Shown piece by piece: positions 52,935 through 61,900 of a stretch of DNA of 64,000 bases. How positions within the stretch are numbered: the stretch's first letter is position 1; each line of letters starts with the position of its first letter. A program made the translations under genes and the position numbers. The stretch lies in assembly GCA_965221035.1 (NCBI GenBank), contig OZ244860.1:1240001-1304000 (forward strand), in the 5' to 3' direction. The DNA comes from UBA6522 sp965221035. GTDB lineage: Bacteria > Pseudomonadota > Gammaproteobacteria > Steroidobacterales > Rariloculaceae. A model generated the notes under the pieces. The model was not told the origin of the DNA and searched no databases. It worked only from the letters and a program-made list of their open reading frames with translations.

Positions 52935-53195
52935 CTACTCCTCGTCGGCGCCGTCGGCGAGTCCCCACCACGCCAGGCCCCCATAGATCAGCAACCCCAC
53001 CGCCACCACCGCAAACGGCAGAGGCGGCAACCACAGGGGAACGTCGTGGATGCTCTCGAAGGGACCGATCCACTGAGCCGCGATCACGCCGACGATCAAT
53101 CCGATGAGCATGCCGAACGCCAGTTTCGGCTGACTGCGCCAAGTCAGTCCCCACAGAAGGAGGAAGACGACGAATGCGGTCATGGTCCAGAACAT
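52935..53195 (-). CDS. Small membrane protein of the cytochrome oxidase cluster
   Basis: An 86-aa protein with three hydrophobic segments (start MFWTMTAFVVFLLLWGL; then a segment ending IGLIVGVIAAQWIG; then LPFAVVAVGLLIYGGLAWWG). The ATG at 53193-53195 is chosen; the frame is open further upstream without support. It is the last gene of the cox run, 55 bp after the subunit IV gene. Probably an oxidase-associated accessory protein, function unknown. Confidence 0.6.
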   Translation of the reverse strand: MFWTMTAFVVFLLLWGLTWRSQPKLAFGMLIGLIVGVIAAQWIGPFESIHDVPLWLPPLPFAVVAVGLLIYGGLAWWGLADGADEE

Positions 53196-53250
53196 GGTGG
53201 TCTCCGAGTCTTGGCGGGGCAGGTCTCTGGTCGCGGCTGCCTTGACCGGC

Positions 53251-53610
53251 TCAGTGGGCCTCTCCCGGGTGGCTCGGCACAAAGTCCGTCTCGCCGAAGA
53301 AGTCCAACCGGGTCAGCAACGTGTAGTCACCCTCGAGGGCAAAGAAACCGATCGCGAACAACAGCAGCACCGGAGGCCCGAGGATCGCGTAGATCAGCGC
53401 GATGCGTTCCCATGCCATGTGCATGAAGATCGCGATGATGAAACCGGCCTTGGCCAGCATGAAGATGATGATCAGCGACCACCTGAGATAACCCTGGAAG
53501 CCAGCGTAGTCCACCATGTAGGAAAGCGCGCTGAGCACGAACAGCAACACCCACACCCAGAGATAGATGGACAGGGGATGTTGTTGATGTCCTTCGGTTG
53601 CCGTTGCCAT
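53251..53610 (-). CDS. Cytochrome c oxidase subunit IV family protein
   Basis: A 119-aa protein with three transmembrane segments, including LVFVLSALSYMVDY-like helix 1 and the helix IIIFMLAKAGFIIAIFMHMAWER, typical of prokaryotic COX4 (CtaF/CyoD-like). It stabilises the oxidase complex. It is 61 bp after subunit III in the same operon. Confidence 0.85.
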   Translation of the reverse strand: MATATEGHQQHPLSIYLWVWVLLFVLSALSYMVDYAGFQGYLRWSLIIIFMLAKAGFIIAIFMHMAWERIALIYAILGPPVLLLFAIGFFALEGDYTLLTRLDFFGETDFVPSHPGEAH

Positions 53611-53671
53611 AGTCAGTATCCCGTTCGGCGGACCTGCTCCGGTTCGGAGCGGCGCCGATACTCAAACAGCC

Positions 53672-54364
53672 CTACCACAGATAGAAGAAAGCGAAGATGA
53701 ACACCCAGACCAGATCGACAAAGTGCCAATACAAACCGGCGATCTCGACGATCTCGTAGTTGCCGGAAGCCTCGTAGTCACCCCGCAGCACCTTCAGCGC
53801 GACCACCGCCAGGTAGATCACGCCGCAGGTGACATGAAAGCCGTGGAACCCGGTGATCATGAAGAACGTCGAGCCGAACTGGGCCGCCCCCATGGGATTG
53901 CCCCACGGCCGGACACCTTCGTCGACGATCAGCTTCATCCACTCGAACGCCTGCATGCCGACGAAGGTGGCGCCGAACGCGGCGGTGACGAACATCAGCG
54001 CGGCGGTTTTCGCCCGGTCCCGGCGATAGCCGTAGTTCACCGCCAGGGCCATGGTGCCGCTGCTGGTGATGAGGATGAACGTCATGATGGCGATCAGGAT
54101 CAGGGGGATGGGGTCGCCGCCGAAACTGAGCGCAAAGACCTCGCTGGGATTGGGCCAAGGCACCCGCGTGGACATGCGCACGTTCATGTACGAGGCCAGG
54201 AACAGGGAGAAGATGAACGTGTCGCTCAGGAGGAAGATCCACATCATGGCCTTCCCCCAGGGGACATGGAACGTCTGCCTGTCGGCGGTCCAGTCGCGGG
54301 CGAAGCCCTTGAGGCCCTGTGGCAATGCGGCTGCGCCGCCGGAATCGGTCAATTCGGATGACAT
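53672..54364 (-). CDS. ctaE: Cytochrome c oxidase subunit III
   Basis: A 230-aa integral-membrane subunit with about six or seven helices. Motifs: KAMMWIFLLSDTFIFSLFLASY, EWMKLIVDEG, and FFMITGFHGFHVTCGVIYL, matching heme-copper oxidase subunit III. It supports stable proton uptake by subunit I. It is the second of two adjacent subunit III-type genes, 12 bp after the first. Confidence 0.9.
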   Translation of the reverse strand: MSSELTDSGGAAALPQGLKGFARDWTADRQTFHVPWGKAMMWIFLLSDTFIFSLFLASYMNVRMSTRVPWPNPSEVFALSFGGDPIPLILIAIMTFILITSSGTMALAVNYGYRRDRAKTAALMFVTAAFGATFVGMQAFEWMKLIVDEGVRPWGNPMGAAQFGSTFFMITGFHGFHVTCGVIYLAVVALKVLRGDYEASGNYEIVEIAGLYWHFVDLVWVFIFAFFYLW

Positions 54365-54376
54365 CAGTTCAAACGC

Positions 54377-55051
54377 TCAAGTGGACAACAACATACCGAA
54401 GAGAATCAGCCACACCAGCAACAGGTAATGCCAGTAGACCGAACACAGGGTCACCGACAGGCGCACCCTGGCAACCTCGTCGGCCGGGCGCGACTCCAGT
54501 CCCCGCCATAAGGCGCCGGCCGCCCTCGCCCAGAACCAGAGCCCGCCAACCAGGTGCAGGCCGTGAACCGCCGTCAGGATGTAGAAGAACGCGTCGGCCG
54601 GATTGGTGGACAGGTAGTATCCGGAGGAAACCAGCTGTCTCCAGACGAACAGCTGTCCGGCCAGAAAGGCTATCGTCAATACCCCGCCCGCCAGCAGATT
54701 GGTTTTCAGCGCGTCCGGATTTTCCCGCGTCACCGCGGTGCGCGCGCGTTGCAACGCCACGCTTGCGAAGATCAGGACCGCGGTGTTCGCCCACATCAGG
54801 CCGGGGTCCTGCACCGGACGCCAGTCCGGAAACTGTGACCGCATGTTGTAGACGACGGCGAACAGGCCGAACAGGCTGGTGACCACGGCCAGGAAAACCC
54901 AAAGTCCCACCCGCTGAGGTTCGACGTGTACGGCACCGCCTTGCTCGATCAGGCCTTGCTCCACCCAGGGCTTGGTCTTCAGGCGCTGCAGCAGGAACAG
55001 CCAGACCAGGATGGCGCCGATCAGGGCCGCGAAGAGTACGGAAATGTTCAT
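54377..55051 (-). CDS. Second cytochrome c oxidase subunit III-type protein
   Basis: A 224-aa membrane protein with seven hydrophobic segments ending ILTAVHGLHLVGGLWFW and VYWHYLLLVWLILFGMLLS. The C-terminal pattern (HGLHLVGG ... YWHYLLLVW) is subunit III-like, but the N-terminus differs from the neighbouring ctaE. It overlaps coxA by one base. Either a split or duplicated subunit III, or a cbb3/quinol-type relative adapted to this complex. Confidence 0.82.
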   Translation of the reverse strand: MNISVLFAALIGAILVWLFLLQRLKTKPWVEQGLIEQGGAVHVEPQRVGLWVFLAVVTSLFGLFAVVYNMRSQFPDWRPVQDPGLMWANTAVLIFASVALQRARTAVTRENPDALKTNLLAGGVLTIAFLAGQLFVWRQLVSSGYYLSTNPADAFFYILTAVHGLHLVGGLWFWARAAGALWRGLESRPADEVARVRLSVTLCSVYWHYLLLVWLILFGMLLST

Positions 55052-56811
55052 CAGTGATGGACGCCGTGATCACGGCCCGCCACGACGCCGGCGCGGGGAG
55101 GTTCGGTCTGGGGAATGAAGTCGTCAGCCTCCCCGGGCACACTGTAGTCGTACGCCCAACGATGCACCTCCGGCAGCTTCGCACCCCAATTGCCGTGCTT
55201 GGGCGGCGTATCCGGGGTGAGCCACTCAAGCGTCGTGGCGCGCCACGGATTCGGATCGGCCTTCGGCCCCTTCCACAGGCTCCAGATCACGTTGATGAAA
55301 AACAGGACCTGGACCACGGCCACGATCAATGCCGCGACGGTGATGCCCGAGTTGAGCGCCTGCGCCGACTCGGGGATGAATTCGGTGTCGCCGTAGGCAT
55401 AGTACCTGCGCGGCACGCCGAGGATGCCCAGATAGTGCATGGGCAGGTAAATCGAATAGGTGCCCAACAGGGTGAGCCAGAAGTGCAGCTTGCCCAGGGT
55501 CTCGTTGAACATCCGTCCGGTGATCTTCGGGAACCAGTGATAGATCGCGGCAAAAACGACCAGCACCGGCGACACGCCCATGACCATGTGGAAATGACCG
55601 ACCACGAAGTAGGTGTCGGAGAGCGGCAGGTCCACCGTCACGTTCCCCAGGAACAGACCGGTCAGGCCGCCGTGGATGAAGGTGAAGATGAAGCCGACCG
55701 CAAACAGCATGGGCACCCTGAGATGGATGTCGCCCCGCCATAGGGTCAGTATCCAGTTGTAGACCTTCAGCGCCGTGGGCACCGCGATGATCAGCGTGGT
55801 GGTGGCGAAGAAGAATCCGAAGTAGGGATTCATGCCGCTGACGTACATGTGGTGCGCCCAGACCACGAAGCTGAGCGCGCCGATGAGCACGATCGCCCAG
55901 ACCATCATGCGGTAGCCGAAGATGTTCTTGCGCGCATGCACGCTCAGCACGTCGGAAACGATGCCGAAGGCGGGCAGCGCGACGATATAGACCTCCGGAT
56001 GGCCGAAGAACCAGAACAGGTGCTGGAACAGGATGGGGCTGCCACCGCCGAAGTCCAGTTCCCGGCCCAGGGACAGCATCTCCGGCATGAAGAAGCTGGT
56101 GCCGACGACCCGGTCCAGCAACATCATGATCGCGGCGACCAGCAGCGCGGGAAACGCCAGCAGGCCCAGGATGGTGGCGACGAAGATGCCCCACACCGCC
56201 AATGGCATGCGCATCAGGGTCATGCCGCGGGTGCGCGCCTGCAGCACCGTGGTGACGTAGTTCAACCCGCCCATGGTGAAGGCGACGATGAAGATGGCGA
56301 GCGACAGGAGCATCAACACGATTCCCCCGCCGATACCCGGCGTGCCCTCGCTGATCGCCTGGGGCGGATACAGCGTCCAACCGGCTCCGGTGGGACCGCC
56401 CGGCACGAAGAAACTGGCCAGCAGGACGATGACGCTCAGCAGGTACACCCAGAAGCTGAGCATGTTCATGTACGGGAACACCATGTCCCGGGCGCCGCAC
56501 ATCAACGGAATCAGGTAGTTGCCGAATCCGCCCAGGAACAGCGCGGTCAACAGGTAGATGACCATGATCATGCCGTGCATGGTCACGTACTGGTAGTACT
56601 CGTTGGGATCCACGAGGTTGAACGTGTCCGGAAAACCCAATTGCAGTCGGAACAGCAGTGACAGCACGAGCGCCACCACACCGACGAAAACGGCGGTCAG
56701 CGCGTACTGGATCGCGATGACCTTGTGATCCTGGCTCCAGATGTACTTGGTGATGAAGGTGTCGGGATCGTGAAGGTGTTCATCACGGTCGGCAATCGCA
56801 ACATAGGCCAT
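55051..56811 (-). CDS. ctaD: Cytochrome c oxidase subunit I
   Basis: The catalytic subunit with haem a and the haem a3-CuB centre, reducing O2 to water and pumping protons. 586 aa, twelve transmembrane segments. Visible: haem a ligand region TMHGMIMV, D-channel residues NYLIPLMCGARDMVFPYMN, HPEVYIVALPAFG (CuB His and the channel Glu), AHHMYVSG (CuB histidines), and VGHFHMVMG (haem a3/a histidines). This is an A-type oxidase pattern. It overlaps subunit II by one base. Confidence 0.96.
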   Translation of the reverse strand: MAYVAIADRDEHLHDPDTFITKYIWSQDHKVIAIQYALTAVFVGVVALVLSLLFRLQLGFPDTFNLVDPNEYYQYVTMHGMIMVIYLLTALFLGGFGNYLIPLMCGARDMVFPYMNMLSFWVYLLSVIVLLASFFVPGGPTGAGWTLYPPQAISEGTPGIGGGIVLMLLSLAIFIVAFTMGGLNYVTTVLQARTRGMTLMRMPLAVWGIFVATILGLLAFPALLVAAIMMLLDRVVGTSFFMPEMLSLGRELDFGGGSPILFQHLFWFFGHPEVYIVALPAFGIVSDVLSVHARKNIFGYRMMVWAIVLIGALSFVVWAHHMYVSGMNPYFGFFFATTTLIIAVPTALKVYNWILTLWRGDIHLRVPMLFAVGFIFTFIHGGLTGLFLGNVTVDLPLSDTYFVVGHFHMVMGVSPVLVVFAAIYHWFPKITGRMFNETLGKLHFWLTLLGTYSIYLPMHYLGILGVPRRYYAYGDTEFIPESAQALNSGITVAALIVAVVQVLFFINVIWSLWKGPKADPNPWRATTLEWLTPDTPPKHGNWGAKLPEVHRWAYDYSVPGEADDFIPQTEPPRAGVVAGRDHGVHH

Positions 56812-58178
56812 CAGTTGGTTCCCCCGCTCAGAGTATTCAGGTATGCCACGATGTCATCCACATCTTCGTCCGTCGGCAGCACATCGGCCATCAGCATCAT
56901 CTGGTCGCCGTAGAGGTCCCCGGTGTGGGCACCGCGAATCCCGTCGCGGAAGTTCCGCAACTGCGATGCAATGTACCAGTCGTTCTGGCCGGCCAGCGCC
57001 GGCGCGTTGACGGCCCAGATGCCTTCCGCCTCGGCGCCGTGGCAGGCCGCGCAGCTGGCGTAGAGCCGCTCGCCCCGCTCCACATCGCCGAAAATCGTCT
57101 GCTCCAGGGTCTGCACCGGCATGGACGCGATGTAGGCCGAAACGTTCCGGATGGCCTCATCGTCCGGGATCGCGGCCATGATCGGTCTCATGGTGGCGCC
57201 GACGGTATCCTGCGGGTGGGTGCCGCGCACGCCGTCCCGATAGTAGCGCAACTGCCGTGCCAGATAGGCCGCGTCGAGGCCGGCGATGGCGGGAGCGTTC
57301 AGGATCTGCATGCCCTCCCCCGCGGGGCCATGGCAGGCGCCGCAGAGCGCGTAGCTCGCCTGGCCCAGGGCGGGATCGCCCAGACCGCGTTCCATGGCTT
57401 CGGCGAAGGTGGGCTGACTGTCCAGCCATGCCTCGAACTCGGCCCGCTCCTCAACCACCACGCGCCCCCTCATGGTGTGGTGAGCCAGGCCGCAGAGCTC
57501 TTCGCAGAGGATTTCATACTCCCCGGGAACGGTGGGCGTGAACCAAAGGTAGGAGACGTGGCCCGGAACCAGGTCCATCTTGATCCGGAACTGCGGCACG
57601 GCAAAATCGTGCAGGACATCCTTCGAGCGCAGCCAGGCCCTGACGGGCTGGTCCACGGGCAGATGCACGATGGGGCTCGCCACCAGGATATCGTCCTGCC
57701 CGGTGGGGTCCTCGGGATCCATGCCAAAGGGGTTTTCAGGCGTGATGTGGCGGATGTCCACGTTGCCGAACGTTTCGTCCCCGCCCGGGAAGCGGAAGCT
57801 CCAGTGCCACTGCTGGCCCACGGCCTCGAATTCGGCGGCCTCCTCGGGCACATTGACGAACTGCCCCCAGACCACCAGTCCCGGCGCCAGCATGACCGCC
57901 ACTCCGATGCTGGTGCCCACCGTGAGCCAGGTCTCCAGCCGGGTGTTCTCCGGATCGTAGTCGGCCGAGTGTCCGGCGCGATGCCGATAACGCACCACGC
58001 ACCAGGCCATGAACAGGTTCGCCGCGATGAACACGAGCCCGGTGACCACGAACGTGATGTCGACCGTGAGATCGATCAGCCCCCAATTCGAGGCAAGCGG
58101 TGTGAAGTACCAGGGACTGAGAAAGTGGAAGGCCAGCGAGGCCACCACGAGCAAAACCAAAGCGACTGCCATCAGCAT
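56811..58178 (-). CDS. ctaC: Cytochrome c oxidase subunit II fused to two cytochrome c domains
   Basis: A 455-aa subunit II with the two-helix N-terminal hairpin, then the CuA cupredoxin domain (H190, C225, E227, C229, H233, M236 in CEELCGLAHHTM), then two C-terminal class I cytochrome c domains with haem motifs CGACH (279-283) and CAACH (376-380). Standard caa3 oxidases carry one fused cytochrome c; here there are two, so electrons may enter without a soluble c donor. It overlaps ctaD by one base and follows azurin by 70 bp. Confidence 0.94.
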   Translation of the reverse strand: MLMAVALVLLVVASLAFHFLSPWYFTPLASNWGLIDLTVDITFVVTGLVFIAANLFMAWCVVRYRHRAGHSADYDPENTRLETWLTVGTSIGVAVMLAPGLVVWGQFVNVPEEAAEFEAVGQQWHWSFRFPGGDETFGNVDIRHITPENPFGMDPEDPTGQDDILVASPIVHLPVDQPVRAWLRSKDVLHDFAVPQFRIKMDLVPGHVSYLWFTPTVPGEYEILCEELCGLAHHTMRGRVVVEERAEFEAWLDSQPTFAEAMERGLGDPALGQASYALCGACHGPAGEGMQILNAPAIAGLDAAYLARQLRYYRDGVRGTHPQDTVGATMRPIMAAIPDDEAIRNVSAYIASMPVQTLEQTIFGDVERGERLYASCAACHGAEAEGIWAVNAPALAGQNDWYIASQLRNFRDGIRGAHTGDLYGDQMMLMADVLPTDEDVDDIVAYLNTLSGGTN

Positions 58179-58247
58179 AAGTATTCGGAGCCTATTTCGC
58201 CTGGACGGTATCCCGGAGCGGGGGCATCGACAGCGGGATCAACCGGC

Positions 58248-58694
58248 CTATTCGATGATGAAACTCCCGTTCATGAGCACATAATGCCCCGGGAATGAAC
58301 AAAAATACGTGTATTCGCCGCCGGGTTCCAGACCGGCCAGGCTGAATGTCACCGATGTCTCCTCGCCGCCGCCGATCATTCCGGTCGCGGCGATGATGCG
58401 GGGGTCGTCGGCCGGGAGATAGTCGGGGGGACCGACCGTCGCGGCAACGGTGGCCAGGGGCATGTAGTCGGCGGCCGTGGTCAACACCCAATTGTGACCC
58501 ATGACGTTGGCGGCGAGCTGGCCGACGTGGCGCAGGTTGATCGTCACCTCTTCGCAATCCGCGCTGACCCGAATCTCCGGTACGTTGAACTGTATGAGGT
58601 CATTGCCTTCAATGACCTGGACGCACTCCTGGCCAAGCCCCGAACCGAATGGGGCCATACCCAGAATCGCCGCTGCCGCAAGATACCTCTTCAT
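58248..58694 (-). CDS. azu: Azurin (type I blue copper protein)
   Basis: A periplasmic electron-transfer protein. 148-aa precursor with a signal peptide (~21 aa). The copper ligands are H67 (NVMGHNW), C132, H137 and M141 (CSFPGHYVLM), spaced exactly as azurin H46/C112/H117/M121; a disulfide pair is C24-C47. The ATG at 58692-58694 follows AGGAG. It is transcribed in the same direction as, and just before, the oxidase genes and is a likely electron donor to CtaC. Confidence 0.95.
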   Translation of the reverse strand: MKRYLAAAAILGMAPFGSGLGQECVQVIEGNDLIQFNVPEIRVSADCEEVTINLRHVGQLAANVMGHNWVLTTAADYMPLATVAATVGPPDYLPADDPRIIAATGMIGGGEETSVTFSLAGLEPGGEYTYFCSFPGHYVLMNGSFIIE

Positions 58695-58927
58695 CGATGA
58701 TGCGCTCCTTCGTGCGGACGCCGGAGGCGTTTCGACTGCCCAACGGTTGCCGCATCAAGCCGACGCGATTCCCGAAAATTTGCCGATGCGGCCCCGGATT
58801 CCCGGACCTTAACTTCGGGCGCGAATCTTAACAGAATCATTGCGGGTGGGTAAGCACCAAAACTCAACTCCCAATACCCGAACAAGGAAGGGCTGACAGG
58901 CGATCAGTGGCGTCTCGCACCCGCGGG
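58695..58927. other. Gap between azurin and the giant surface protein gene
   Basis: A 233-bp stretch holding the azurin ribosome site (AGGAG about 10 bases before the ATG) and presumably its promoter, plus the 3' end of the surface-protein transcript. I see no clear hairpin terminator or operator. Confidence 0.4.
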
Positions 58928-61900
58928 CTACCGACCGTATTCGATCCGCAGGATCACGCCGGTGTCAGGCATGCTCAGGCCAGTCGCCCCGTATTGCGAG
59001 CCACCCCGCAGCGCACCCGGCTCGGACCCCAGCTGATCATATCGCCGCTCGCCCACCGATGCCGGCCAGCCGAATGGCGACAGATTGTCATAGGGACTCA
59101 TCATCCAGGCATCGCCAAACCGACCGTTCGCCCCGGCGCCCTCTCTCAGGTCACCCGGCGTCCACTGCAACTCCAGCGACCAATTCCAGCGCGGCGCAGG
59201 CGCCATCCGGGCTCCCAGGTTCAATCGGCCCGCATTCCTCGACTCCGCCCCCGGCACCAGCGTCAGGCCGCCGAACGGCTCCAGCAGACGTCCGCCCCGC
59301 GTCAGCAGCCCGTAACTCCATTCCAGCTCCCAACGCTGTTCCATGGCCGTTCCCGCGCCCCGTCCCGGCATCCCCAAGGGCATCCCCGTCCACGACTCCT
59401 GCCACAACCCGGAAATCACACCGCTGCCCAATCCACCCGGGGTGCCGAACGTCGGGGTCAAGCGCAGCGTCAGGCCCGTCCCGTCCGTGGACGTCGGTTC
59501 CTTGACCACCGTCGCGCTCGCCTGCCATTCCTCTGACGTTCCCTTGCCCGAAATCAGCGTGCGGGCCTCACCCTCGATGCTCCAACCGCCGCTGTAGTAT
59601 CGGAATCCGCCGCCCAACTCTCCGCCGGTGCCGGTCACGCCATCACCGCCGTCGGCGCGTATGCCCAGCTCCAGATACGGCTGCAGCGCGCCCACGGTCA
59701 GGTGCGCCTCCATCAACAACCGGGCCCGCGTTGTATCGGTCTCCAGGTCCGCGCCGGCCAGCGCGCCTTCCGCCACCGCCTGCGTCAGCGACACGTCGCC
59801 CTTCAACGACAGCCCCAGTGGACCCTGCTGCGTCAGGGGACGGTCAATGCCCAGCGACAACGACCGCAGGTCCAGATCCCGAGCCGTTTCCTGTTCGCCG
59901 TCCAGATCCCGCACGCCGACTTCGCCCACGCCCAGGCTCGCGGTGCCCCATACGTGGAAATTGCTGTCGTTGCGCCAGTCGAAGTACGGACTCAACGACG
60001 TCAGCTCCAGTTCGTACACGCCTTCCAGCCGCGTGTCCGTGCCCGTGTCCGTATAACCCAGCTCCGCAACCGAACGAGTCAACACAATGCCGCTCATCGT
60101 CTCGACCCGGTAACGCGCATCCGCACCCAGATGCACGCTCTTCATGTCCCCTGCCCAGTCAATCCCTTGCCCGCTGCCGCTCAAGTCTCGGTAACTGCCG
60201 CTGCCCCACAGCGTCCAGTCCAGCCCCGACGGTGTGCTGGGTCCCTGATTCAGGCCGCCCGTCAGCGATCTTCCATCCAGCGTGAACGAGGTGCCCTCGA
60301 TCAGCTGACGTTCCAGCACGTCGCGCCAATCCCGATCCGATCCCTGGTTCGACAGCGTCAGGTCGCGCAACATGCCCGTGAACGCCTGACCCAACTCGTT
60401 CAGTGACGCTCCGTCGCTCTCCCCGCCGGTCAACGAAACCTGCTGCCCCAGCAAATTCAGTTGACTGATCGAGGTGCCGCCCATCAGTGATGTCCCGTCC
60501 GACGCGGCGCTCCGGGCACGCTTCGAAGCCTCGACCCGGGAGGCAATCGCCGAAGCCGTATCCGCCGTCAGGCTGCGCACCAACTCCGGCAGAATCGCCT
60601 CGTGTACCGCGCCCTCCCGGCTCTCCAGCGTGTGTTCCGACACCACTTCCACGATAAACGTCAGCGTCGCCTCGTCGCCGTCCTCGTCCAGTGCCCGCCA
60701 CGTGTACTGTGTCGGGGGCAGCAAGACCGTCGGCGTACCGGATACCAGCCTCTCCATCATGGACAAGGACAATCCCGACGGCAGCGACGGTTCCAATTCG
60801 TAGCTCAAGGCCCCGTTGCCGCCAGTCGCCGCGGGCAGCCGCCACGTGCCGATCGAGCGGTTCCGCGTCCACGTCTGGTTCTCGATGGTGACATTGCCGA
60901 AGCTCGGCGCGGTATCGGCGATCACGGCCACCGTAAATTCATCGGTTACCGTGCCGCCGTTGCCGTCGTCGGCCGTCACCGTCACCGCTGTCAGGCCCGA
61001 CTCGACGCCCCTCACCGTCAGCGTCGTCCCCGACAGCGTCACCGTCGCCTTCGTCGGATCGCCGGACTCGGCCGAGAGCGTCAGCGTGTCACCGTCCGGA
61101 TCTTCGAACACGGTCGACACGTCGAGATCCACCGTATCGCCCTCCAACACGGACTGGTCCGCGATCGGGTTGGCCACCGTCGGCGAACCGTTTGCCGCCA
61201 CCACCTCGATGCTGAACGTCAGGGTCGCCGTGTCGGACGCCTCCCGGTTGCCGTCGGAGTCCGCGACGGTGTACGTGTAAGTGGTCGCCGCCTGCGCCGC
61301 CGTCGGCGTGCCGCCCAGGGTGCGGGTCGCCGCGTCGAAGTTCAGGCCCGCCGGCAGTTCCGGGCTGATGCCGTAAGTCAACGCCCCATTCCCGTCCGTC
61401 GCCTCCGGCAGCGTCAGCGGGTCGATCGCCTCGTCCTGGGTGTAGGTCTGATCCTCGACCGTCTGATCGCCGAAGCTCGGCGTCGTGTCGATGGTCGGTG
61501 TCGCCGTCACCTCGGCCGAGGCCTCGCCCTCGCCGCTTGCGTTCACCGCGCGGATCTGGAACGCGTGCTCGGTGTCGTTGGTCAGGCCCGTCACGTCGTG
61601 ACGCACGGTCGTGGCGTCGCTGCCGGGGATGTCCGCCCAGGTGGCGATGACCGGCACGCTGGAGCCGGCACCGTAACGCAGCTGGTACTTGGTGATGCTG
61701 TCGTTGCCCGGGTCCGCCCAGGTCAGCGTCGCCTTGGCGTTGCCCGCCGCCGCCGCCAGGCCCGTCGGCGCGACCGGCGTCGCCAATGGCGTTGCGGAGG
61801 CGGTGCTCGAGGCGTCGCTGTAGCCGAAGGCGTTTTCCGCGCGAATCTCGAAGGCGTACTCTTTGCCGTCGATCAGACCCGTCACCGTGTGCGTGGTGGT

